Positions 7,257 to 13,650 of a DNA stretch of 13,650 nt are shown in pieces (position 1 is the first letter of the stretch; each line of letters opens with the position of its first letter). Position numbers and translations under genes: made by a program. Below the pieces are notes generated by a model, which did not search any database, was not told where the DNA came from, and worked only from the letters and a program-made list of their open reading frames with translations. The DNA lies in assembly GCA_937124525.1 (NCBI GenBank), contig CAKZLA010000480.1, positions 1-13,650 on the forward strand, read 5' to 3'. Source of the DNA: an uncultured Desulfobacterium sp. GTDB lineage: Bacteria > Desulfobacterota > Desulfobacteria > Desulfobacterales > Desulfobacteraceae.

Positions 7257-8096
7257 TTAACTGGCCACGACTTCAAGATATCTCATGTCTTCGGACAGGG
7301 GGGCAGGCACAGGTTCTTTTTCCAGCCTCATGACTGCGCCAAATTTGGACGGACAGGCTTCCAGGCAGGTGCCGCACTTGATGCAAAGATCCTGGTCAAT
7401 GAGGTGGATCATTTTTTTGCCCCCCTCAATGGCCGAAACAGGGCATCTTCGGGCGCAGATCCCGCAACCCCGGCATTTTTCAGGATCAATGTAGAAACTT
7501 GGTGCCTCTTCGATCAGGCGCTGAACCTCTTCTTTTGAGTAAAGCCCGGCGTAATTGTCCTCTTCTGCCATGTTAAAATCATGAAGAGCCAGCTTGTCTC
7601 GTTTGGCCAGTTTAAAATAGGGCACCAGTTTGATGAGCTTTTTCAGCCCGCTTTGAACCTGGTCTGGATCCAGTCCCTCACTTTCGCCCAGAGGACCCAG
7701 GTCTTCAATCTGCCCTGCAAACTCGTTCATAATCTGGGAAAACCGAATGCCTTCCCCTGCAGAGACCCATTCGATCCTCAGGCGCAGAGGATTGATGCCG
7801 ATGTACTCTATCAGTTTTCGGCACAGGCTGACCATACTCAGAGCATCGTAATTTCCTTCGGGATTATAGTGGCAGTCATTGATGTGACACCCGCCCACAA
7901 AGACCGCATCCTGGCCCAGGGAAAAGGCCGTAAGGATATGCTTTATGTCCACCCTTCCCGAGCACATCACCCGGATCAGGCGGATATAGGCCGGGTATTG
8001 AAATCTGGAGACGCCGCAAAGATCGGCCCCTCCGTAACAGCACCAATTACAGATTATACCCAGCATCTTCGGTTTAAATGTGGATTTCCCGCTCAT
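7257..8096 (-). CDS. mvhD: MvhD-like iron-sulfur protein fused to a 2[4Fe-4S] ferredoxin domain
   Basis: The first about 140 residues are an MvhD/FrhD-family domain, which passes electrons to HdrA, with the cysteine sites C16-NW-C19-C20, C45 in RVMCSGRVD and C70/C75 in GGCHINDCHY. The C-terminal part adds a dicluster ferredoxin (CRGCGICARRCPVSAI and CIKCGTCLEACP). The total of 279 residues is about twice plain MvhD. Position 20 follows the CNWC motif where some bam-cluster relatives reportedly have selenocysteine; here the codon is TGT. The gene starts 2 bp after the hdrA stop, with a near-perfect AGGAGGTG ribosome site inside the end of hdrA, so the two are co-translated. With the ligase and bamB remnants nearby it could be BamF-like, feeding benzoyl-CoA reduction; a role with a heterodisulfide-reductase-type complex is the alternative. 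Confidence 0.88.
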   Translation of the reverse strand: MSGKSTFKPKMLGIICNWCCYGGADLCGVSRFQYPAYIRLIRVMCSGRVDIKHILTAFSLGQDAVFVGGCHINDCHYNPEGNYDALSMVSLCRKLIEYIGINPLRLRIEWVSAGEGIRFSQIMNEFAGQIEDLGPLGESEGLDPDQVQSGLKKLIKLVPYFKLAKRDKLALHDFNMAEEDNYAGLYSKEEVQRLIEEAPSFYIDPEKCRGCGICARRCPVSAIEGGKKMIHLIDQDLCIKCGTCLEACPSKFGAVMRLEKEPVPAPLSEDMRYLEVVAS

Positions 8097-8098
8097 AT

Positions 8099-10054
8099 TT
8101 ATGCCACCTCCTCTATGGTCAGTTCAGGTCTTATCTCTTCCGATCCTGCAGCAAGGATCTGACTGAAGAGCTCATCGTCTGTGTAATGTTTGAGCTGGAT
8201 CGCGCCGGTGGGGCACTTGGAGTTGCACAAGCCGCACCCTTTGCACAGTACCGGGATCACCTCAGCCTTGCTTCCCGATTTGGTCTTTTTCATATGGATG
8301 GCCCCGTAGGTGCAGGCTGCAACACAGGTATCGCAGCCCATGCACATCTTCTCGTTGACCGTGCACACCGAACCCGATGCGGTGACCGTATCGCCGGAAA
8401 GCAGGGTTAAGGCCCGTCCTGATGCCGCGTAGGCCTGGCTCACCGTTTCTGAGATCAATTTGGGATAATGGGCAGTCCCGCACAGATACACCCCTTCGGC
8501 GGCAAAATCCACAGGCCTGAGCTTGACATGGGCCTCCTGACAGAATCCGTCCGGACTTAAGGCCACCTTGAACATACTGGAGACCGCCCCACTCTCTTCA
8601 GAGGGCAACACGGCAGCGGCCAGGGCCAGGATATCTGCGTCAAGCTCGAGTCTTTTGCCCAGCATCGGGTCCGCCACTGTAACCCGGACAAAGGATCTGC
8701 CGCCCTCTTCCACAGCCTCCACCCCAGGCTTGTCATCCTTTTCCCAGCGAATGAACCTGACTCCCAGATCGCAGGCCTCCCTGTAGTAGTCTTCCTTGAA
8801 CCCGTAGGTTCTCATATCCCTGTAAAGGATATAGACGTTAATCTTAGGGTTCATCTTTTTGAGAAGCAGGGCGTTTTTAACCGATTCAGAGCAGCAGATC
8901 CGGCTGCAGTAGTTGCGCTCCTCGTTCCGGCACCCCACGCACTGAATCATGACGATATTCTCGGCATCTGTCACCATGCTGTCGCGGCCCATGATCTTGT
9001 CTTCCAGTTCCAGGTGAGTAACCACAGCCGGGTGGTCGCCGTACAGATATTCGTCAGGCGTTTAAATCCGGGCGCCGATGGCAATCACCGTGGCACCGTG
9101 CTTTATTTCAGAGGGTCCCCGTTCCGACTGAATCCGGGTGGTAAAATTACCCACATACCCTGCCGCCTCCTTGACCACCGCCTCTGTGTAGACATGGATC
9201 AGGGGATGGGCATAGACCTTGCGCTCAAGATCATCCACAAAGCCCTGGACATCCACTCCCTCCAGGGTGATGTGCACCTTTCTGCCCATGCCTCCGAGTT
9301 CTGCCTGTTTTTCAATCAAAAAAACCTCATGGTCCTGGTTGGCAATGGACAGGGCGCAGGTCATGCCGGCGATGCCGCCGCCCACCACCAGTGCCCGTTT
9401 GTCCACGGGCAGGTCAAATTCCTGCAGGGGCTCTAAAAAAAATGAACGGGCCACGGACATGCGGATGATATCTTTTGCCTTTTGGGTGGCCTTTTCCTTT
9501 TCCTTTGAATGGACCCAGGAGCAGTGCTCCCGGATATTGGCCATATCGTAATAGTACTGGTTGATCCCGGCTTCTCTCAGGGTATCTCGGAACAGAGGCT
9601 CATGGGTCCTGGGGGTGCAGGCCGCCACGATCACCCGATTCAGCCCCCTTTCCTCGATATCCTTGGCCAGCATTGCGGCTGCCTCGGTGGAACAGATAAA
9701 CAGACTCTCTTCGGCATGGACCACGTTGGGCAGACTCTTGGCATATTCCACCGTGCCCGGCACATCCACGATCCGCCCGATGTTGGGGTGGCGCTTGCAC
9801 TCCACAAATTTGGGCGATTCAATGCACATGGAGCAGTCATTGGTGGGAAAGGTCTTGTCCAGATGGGCCATCTTACCACCGACAGTAGGCGACTTTTCAA
9901 TAAAAAAGACCTTGAAGCCGGCTGTTCCCAGGTCCAGGGCCGCCTGGATACCGCTTATTCCTCCCCCCACAATCATGACATCCCCGTAATCGTCGTTCAG
10001 ATCGCTCTTATATAAGCTTAGACTATTCTGTTTTGATAACTTCGGCTGTTCCAT
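8099..10054 (-). pseudogene. hdrA: HdrA-like FAD/iron-sulfur subunit interrupted by an in-frame TAA
   Basis: Heterodisulfide-reductase subunit A family (BamE-like by context), the flavoprotein that splits or joins electron pairs in electron bifurcation. Ordered features: Rossmann motif VGGGISGIQAALDLG (about 31-45), GGKMAHLDKTFPTNDCSMCI and VECKRHPNI, AACTPRTHEPLFRDTLREAG, a second Rossmann motif VVGGGIAGMTCALS, then after the stop CVGCRNEERNYCSRICC and two C-terminal [4Fe-4S] motifs (CMGCDTCVAACTYGAI, CKGCGLCNSKCPTGAI). Total span is 652 codons, the full family length, with ATG 10054 behind GAGGT. One TAA (9062-9064) replaces what is normally Tyr in the G-A-R-E-Y-x-P-x-EYLYG stretch: here GARI-stop-TPDEYLYG. 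The frame is kept on both sides. A GTG at 9025 could start the second half but has no ribosome site. Either a nonsense pseudogene, a split gene, or a sequence error. Confidence 0.85.
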
Positions 10055-10076
10055 GGATTTTTACCTCTTCATCTGT

Positions 10077-10268
10077 TTATGTATAAGATGGTGCAAGATC
10101 CGGAACAGCCCATACCTTGCCGGGATGATCCCAGATTTTCTGCACTTGAAGAAAATTAGGTCCTTGCCTCGGCTCCCTGTAAAACATATGTAAAACAGGT
10201 ACCCATTCTTTATCATTCAGGCAGAAAGGCGTATACTCTTCAAATATATCACTATCACACCCTCGTTT
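10077..10268 (-). pseudogene. Possible 3' remnant of an unrecognised gene
   Basis: A minus-strand frame ending with TAA at 10077 has a coding-like composition rich in Trp, Tyr and Asp (ending WAVPDLAPSYT) and lies 22 bp ahead of the hdrA-like start. I do not recognise the family. No start with a ribosome site is visible: the only in-frame initiators are a GTG at 10331, inside the oppositely oriented hemolysin gene, and an internal ATG. It may be a truncated neighbour of hdrA or chance. Confidence 0.3.
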
Positions 10269-10286
10269 TACCTGGAGGTAGACCCC

Positions 10287-10949
10287 ATGACATTTCCAAA
10301 ACTGAGAGAACCGTTCAACGCCCTTTCCCACATGGCAGGTGCCGTCGCCTCAATTGTGGGACTCACCCTGCTGGTGGTATTTGCAGCTCTCAAGGCCGAT
10401 GTGTGGCATGTGGTCTCTTTTGCCATTTTCGGGACCACCCTTGTTTTAATGTACACATCAAGCACCCTGTACCATGGCCTGAGGTTGTCTGAAAAAGGCA
10501 TTGCCGTCATGCAAAAAATTGACCACATCACCATTTTCATGCTCATTGCCGGCACCTACACCCCCTTTTGTCTTGTGCCCCTAGGGGGACCCTGGGGATG
10601 GAGCCTTTTAATTATTGCCTGGAGTATTGCCCTGGCAGGGGTCTTTTTAAAACTGTTCTGTTTAAACGTCCCCCGGTGGATTTCCACAGCCATTTACCTG
10701 ATCATGGGCTGGATCTTTGTGGTGGCGGTCTATCCCTTGGTCATGGCTTTGAACCTTTCTTCTCTTATATGGCTTGTCCTTGGGGGGCTCTTTTACAGCG
10801 GTGGTGCCGCGATTTACAGTCTGAAGCGCCGGGATCCCTGGCCCGGCACCTTTGGCTTTCATGGCATCTGGCATATGTTTGTTCTATCGGGGAGTTTCTG
10901 TCATTTCTGGGCGGTTTTCTGTTTTTTCAACTTAACGACCATTACCTGA
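10287..10949 (+). CDS. trhA: Hemolysin III / TrhA (PAQR-like) membrane protein
   Basis: Member of the hemolysin III (YqfA/TrhA, PAQR superfamily) of seven-helix inner-membrane proteins, 220 residues, the usual length. Conserved metal-site-type motifs are present: NALSHMAGA near the N-terminus, SSTLYHGL at the end of helix 2, KIDHITIFMLIAGTYTPF, and the C-terminal GFHGIWHMFVLSGSFCHFWAV with two His. E. coli TrhA has been linked to membrane-energetics and fatty-acid homeostasis; hemolysin activity is not implied. The start at 10287 has GGAGG 10 bases upstream. It lies alone on the plus strand between minus-strand benzoate-related genes, so it is not part of their operon and may mark an insertion or rearrangement point. 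Confidence 0.93.
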   Translation: MTFPKLREPFNALSHMAGAVASIVGLTLLVVFAALKADVWHVVSFAIFGTTLVLMYTSSTLYHGLRLSEKGIAVMQKIDHITIFMLIAGTYTPFCLVPLGGPWGWSLLIIAWSIALAGVFLKLFCLNVPRWISTAIYLIMGWIFVVAVYPLVMALNLSSLIWLVLGGLFYSGGAAIYSLKRRDPWPGTFGFHGIWHMFVLSGSFCHFWAVFCFFNLTTIT

Positions 10950-10952
10950 CGG

Positions 10953-11010
10953 TAAATATTCGGCCTCTTTTTTTCTTATGTTTTCAATATATTATGAAAC
11001 CGAATATTTA
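10953..11010. terminator. Inverted repeat between convergent trhA and ligase genes
   Basis: TAAATATTCGG (10953-10963) is perfectly complementary to CCGAATATTTA (11000-11010), with a 36-nt loop that contains a run of seven T. It lies directly between the stop codons of the hemolysin III gene (plus) and the benzoate-CoA ligase gene (minus). A bidirectional terminator is likely from position, although the stem is AT-rich and the loop long. Confidence 0.4.
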
Positions 11011-11019
11011 ATATTCAAA

Positions 11020-12597
11020 CTAATTCCAAGCAACATTTAAGTCATCTTCTTCCAATTTTTTCAGCTCAAAACGTTTGATTTTTCCTGTGGGCGTCCGTGG
11101 CAGATCATCTACAAACCTGATCCATCGCGGATACTTGTAATGGGCCAGCTCTTTTTTCACATATTCTTTTATCTCTTTTTCCAGGACTTCAGAAGATTCA
11201 TACCCCTTATTTAAAACGATATAGGCGCAGGGTTTGACCAGATTTTCACTGTCATGGCTTGGCACCACGGCACACTCAAGGACGGAAGGGTGCTGGATCA
11301 GGCAAGCTTCAACTTCAATGGGGGAAACCCAGATCCCTCCAACCTTGAGCATATCATTGGTCCGACCCACATAGTAAAAAAAGCCCTGGTCATCCACATA
11401 AAACTTGTCATCGGTGTTGAACCATTCTCCCAGCATGGATTTCTGGGTTTTCTCATGCTTGTTCCAATAGTAGGCGGCCGTACTGTCGCCCTTGATGAGC
11501 AGTGTGCCGATTTCTCCCTCTTCCACCTCATTGAGATCCTTGTCCACGATCTTAGCCTCATACCCCGGCACAATCTGGCCGGTGGTGCCGGGCTTGATAT
11601 TGTCTACTCTGTTGGAGATATAGATATGGGTTATTTCAGTGGACCCGATACCATCCAGGATATCCAGGTTGAACCGCTCCTTCCACCGGAAATATATGTC
11701 GGCCGGCAGGGCCTCTCCTGCAGAGACACAGAGCCTGACTCCGTTAAAGGAGCCTTGACCTGAAGTCAGCATGCTCCCGTAAAGGGTGGGTACCCCAAAG
11801 TAGAGGGTGGGGTGGTTGCGTGCGATGGTGTTATATACCGCATCCGGGGTAGGGCGGTCCGGCAGCAGCACACTGGTACCTCCCACACTAAAGGGTAAAT
11901 AAAGCCCATTGCCCAAACCATAGGCAAAGAAGAGTTTTGCCGCAGAGAAACAGATGTCATCCTCACAGACCTCCAGTACCTGTTTACCATAGGTTTCTGC
12001 ACTGAAGACCATATCATGCTGCAGATGGACCGTGCCCTTGGGTTTTCCCGTAGATCCGGAGCTGTACAACCAGAAGCAGGGATCGTCAGGGCAGGTGGCT
12101 GCAGTCTCCAGGTTATGGGACTGGCCGGTGATAAAATCATCATAAAGGGTGACCCCTGGCCCATAAGCCTCTCCATTGACAACCACAATTTCCTCAAGGT
12201 AGTGCAGCTCATCCCTGATCCGTTCAATATTAAAATAGAGGCTGGCCTCCACCACCAAGGTCCGGGCCCTGGAATCATTTAAGAAGTACTGATAATCTTT
12301 GGGCCGCATCATGGTATTCAGGCAGATGGGGACTGCCCCGATCTTGATGGTTCCCATAAATACGATGGGGAAAAACTCGGTGTCCAGCATGAGCATGGCC
12401 ACCCTGTCTTCAATCCTGACGTCAGCCGAACTGAGGGCATTTCCGAATCGGTTCATCTCATAAGCCAAATCTCCGTAAGTCAGACTCCGGTCCTGGCAGA
12501 TGACGGCAAGCTTGTCCTCTCTTCCTTCACGGATATGCCTGTCCACAAAATAATCTGCCGCATTAAAAAGTTCACAATCATATGCTGGGAGCGTCAT
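11020..12597 (-). CDS. badA: Benzoate-CoA ligase
   Basis: ANL-superfamily acyl-CoA synthetase of 525 residues, the length of benzoate-CoA ligases (BadA/BclA/BamY). It activates benzoate with ATP and CoA to benzoyl-CoA in the cytoplasm, the entry to anaerobic aromatic breakdown. All core motifs are intact: the ATP loop YSSGSTGKPKGTVH, AKLFFAYGLGNGLYLPF, GIGSTEITHIYISNR, GEWFNTDDKF, the hinge GRTNDMLKVGGIWVSP and the C-terminal PRTPTGKIKR with the catalytic Lys. The GSTEITHIYISN region is typical of the benzoate/4-hydroxybenzoate group; exact substrate (benzoate, a hydroxybenzoate or 2-aminobenzoate) cannot be fixed by eye. ATG 12597 follows GGA 11 bases upstream, in sequence that is also the end of a broken HdrD-like frame. 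The gene itself appears complete. Confidence 0.92.
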   Translation of the reverse strand: MTLPAYDCELFNAADYFVDRHIREGREDKLAVICQDRSLTYGDLAYEMNRFGNALSSADVRIEDRVAMLMLDTEFFPIVFMGTIKIGAVPICLNTMMRPKDYQYFLNDSRARTLVVEASLYFNIERIRDELHYLEEIVVVNGEAYGPGVTLYDDFITGQSHNLETAATCPDDPCFWLYSSGSTGKPKGTVHLQHDMVFSAETYGKQVLEVCEDDICFSAAKLFFAYGLGNGLYLPFSVGGTSVLLPDRPTPDAVYNTIARNHPTLYFGVPTLYGSMLTSGQGSFNGVRLCVSAGEALPADIYFRWKERFNLDILDGIGSTEITHIYISNRVDNIKPGTTGQIVPGYEAKIVDKDLNEVEEGEIGTLLIKGDSTAAYYWNKHEKTQKSMLGEWFNTDDKFYVDDQGFFYYVGRTNDMLKVGGIWVSPIEVEACLIQHPSVLECAVVPSHDSENLVKPCAYIVLNKGYESSEVLEKEIKEYVKKELAHYKYPRWIRFVDDLPRTPTGKIKRFELKKLEEDDLNVAWN

Positions 12598-12604
12598 GGT
12601 TCAT

Positions 12605-12913
12605 TCATTCCTTTTCGCATGCACGGCAGGTGGTGCATGCCCAAAGGGTATCTTCCTGGATGACGTCGCCGACCAGTGTCTTGTCACAGGTAAGTTCCGC
12701 AAGTTCCCCTCTGATCCTTTCGGCCTTTTTTTCATCTGCATGGGCCTGCTTCAAAGCCGAGTCCAGCCCTGCCCGGGCAACGATTTTATCGGCATTGGCA
12801 AATAATTCATATTTCAGATCATCGTTAAAATCTTTCAGATTCAGGGGTTTGTCCGTGAGATAGGCCGGACAAACATCCTTGCACCGTCCGCATTCGGTAC
12901 AGGTAAAAACAAG
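12605..12913 (-). pseudogene. Internal fragment of an HdrD/GlpC-like iron-sulfur protein
   Basis: About 100 codons carry the two [4Fe-4S] motifs of HdrD/GlpC-type proteins: CTECGRCKDVCP at the start, then, after a helical linker, CTTCRACEKE, where the motif (CxxCxxCxxxCP) needs a final Cys-Pro. The next codon is TGA instead of TGC, and the sequence passes directly into the ribosome site of the ligase gene. The usual C-terminal cysteine-rich CCG domains are missing, as is everything before the first motif. Upstream, the frame stays open to 13618, but that stretch is the antisense of bamB and not protein-like. By context the parent was probably the BamD-like or another electron-transfer subunit of benzoyl-CoA reductase. 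It cannot be functional as it stands. Confidence 0.82.
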
Positions 12914-12922
12914 TGTTTTACC
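12902..12922. repeat. Short palindrome at the head-to-head gene junction
   Basis: GGTAAAA (12902-12908) and TTTTACC (12916-12922) are perfect inverted repeats around 7 bp. The HdrD-like fragment on the minus strand and the bamB fragment on the plus strand both begin here, so TTTTACC is shared by the two genes in their own reading directions. This is the signature of a short-homology inverted join. Confidence 0.7.
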
Positions 12923-13579
12923 GCCTCCATTGAGCAGGCCCGCTCCTCGTCCAGCCGGGGCGGCGGCGGTGCGGTGATGGGGGACAAAAAACTCAAAGCC
13001 ATTGCGGTTCGGGGCACCAAACCGGTCTTTCTGGCGGATGGAGAAAAATTTATGACCCACCTGAAAAAGGTGCGTGAATATATTGATTTCAGGAACGAAA
13101 ATCCCATCCCCGAGGTGATGCCGATCCTTTCGGGCATCGGCTCCCCCCAGATGATGAAACATGTGGATGAAAAATGGCATACGGAAAGCTTTGCCTGGGG
13201 AAACGCCCGGGAAAGGCGCAGGGACTTCTGGTCTAAAGAGATTGATGAGAGCTGGACCAAAAGCCAGCGCACCGCCATCAAGCGCTTCATCTCCTGCTAC
13301 AACTGTCCCCAGCAGTGTGGAGCCCTGATCGACTTTGAAGACGTGCCGCCCTACATGATGAAATGTTTTTCCAAGCTGACCTATACCATGGCCGCCAATG
13401 TGGATAACCTGGATTTTTCCTGGAAAATCTGCCGCAAGGCGTTTGAGTACGGCATGGACTCCTTTTCCACTCCCCAGATACTTGCCTTTGCCGTGGAACT
13501 CCACGAAGCAGGTATCTTTACGGATGAAGATTTCAAAGGCTGTCCCAAGGACAAGGAGGGCCAGTTTTTCTGGCTGCTG
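12914..13579 (+). pseudogene. bamB: Internal fragment of bamB (class II benzoyl-CoA reductase, tungsten subunit)
   Basis: About 222 codons match the middle third of BamB, the roughly 650-residue aldehyde:ferredoxin-oxidoreductase-family subunit that reduces the benzoyl-CoA ring at a tungsten-pterin site. Recognisable stretches are ASIEQARSSSSRGGGGAVMG, DKKLKAIAVRGTKP, RNENPIPEVMPILSGIGSPQ, the iron-sulfur motif ISCYNCPQQCGA, MMKCFSKLTYTMAA and EGQFFWLL. The frame is open into the palindrome at 12902-12922 with no proper start; GTG/ATG codons at 12974-12979 are internal. At 13579, where LLDKI would be expected, the reading shifts and ends at a TAG (13592-13594). About 190 N-terminal and 230 C-terminal residues are lacking. 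The orientation is opposite to the other benzoate genes. Confidence 0.85.
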
Positions 13580-13650
13580 ATAAGATGCAAATAGTGTAAC
13601 GCTTTTTGAGTCGTCCATATTTGTGTTTATAGACTGTATTATATTTAAAA

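Noticed and set aside
9062..9064. Recoding of the hdrA internal stop as selenocysteine or pyrrolysine
   Set aside because: The codon is TAA; selenocysteine uses TGA and pyrrolysine TAG, and the position is normally Tyr, not Cys.
12605..13618. One 337-codon minus-strand gene covering the HdrD-like motifs and everything to 13618
   Set aside because: Only the part up to about 12913 is protein-like; the rest is the antisense of a clear bamB reading frame on the plus strand, and the ATG at 13618 has no ribosome site.
13618..13650. TATAAT on the minus strand 20 bp before an ATG at 13618, as a promoter for a leftward gene
   Set aside because: There is no -35 box in the window and no ribosome site, and only about 14 codons precede the bamB antisense region.
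1..13650. CRISPR array, tRNA, rRNA, insertion-sequence transposase, or phage/defence genes
   Set aside because: No regular spaced repeats, cloverleaf-type sequence, transposase motif or defence-type domain was seen on either strand.

Overview
The window looks like chromosomal (or metagenome/single-cell contig) DNA from an anaerobic Desulfobacterota bacterium, most likely a Desulfobacteraceae-type sulfate reducer able to use aromatic compounds. This is inferred from an HdrA/MvhD electron-transfer module next to a benzoate-CoA ligase and fragments of an HdrD-like protein and of BamB, the tungsten subunit of class II benzoyl-CoA reductase. A Gram-negative envelope is shown by a PbgA/YejM-type protein and a complete Pqi lipid-transport operon. 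I could not run any search; family calls rest on motifs read from the translations.

Left part (1-7032, plus strand, AT-rich by eye). Positions 1-660 hold no gene I can support, but several inverted and direct repeats and a consensus extended -10 promoter with an operator-like palindrome in front of ubiX (704-1297). Next comes a PbgA/YejM-like inner-membrane sulfatase-fold protein (start re-assigned to ATG 1482), then a tightly overlapping pqi operon at 3536-7032. In it the two PqiA domains, which form one protein in E. coli, are separate genes, followed by pqiB (three MCE domains) and the lipoprotein gene pqiC. These genes all concern the cell envelope.

Right part (7257-13650, richer in G+C by eye, mostly minus strand). 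An MvhD-ferredoxin fusion and an HdrA-like flavoprotein form a two-gene operon. The hdrA frame carries one in-frame TAA at 9062-9064 that aligns with a normally coding position. A hemolysin III (TrhA/PAQR-like) gene lies on the plus strand between this pair and a complete benzoate-CoA ligase on the minus strand. The intact parts would activate benzoate to benzoyl-CoA and feed low-potential electrons to its reduction.

The right edge (12605-13650) is a mosaic of broken genes. An internal piece of an HdrD-like protein runs straight into the ribosome-binding region of the ligase gene. It is joined head to head, across a short palindrome, to an internal piece of bamB on the opposite strand, which itself stops abruptly at about 13579. 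The breakpoints show short shared sequence. That fits either microhomology-mediated rearrangement and decay of a bam locus or a chimeric (amplification or assembly) artefact. This is the most notable feature of the window. I found no convincing new defence or mobile system, CRISPR array, tRNA or rRNA.
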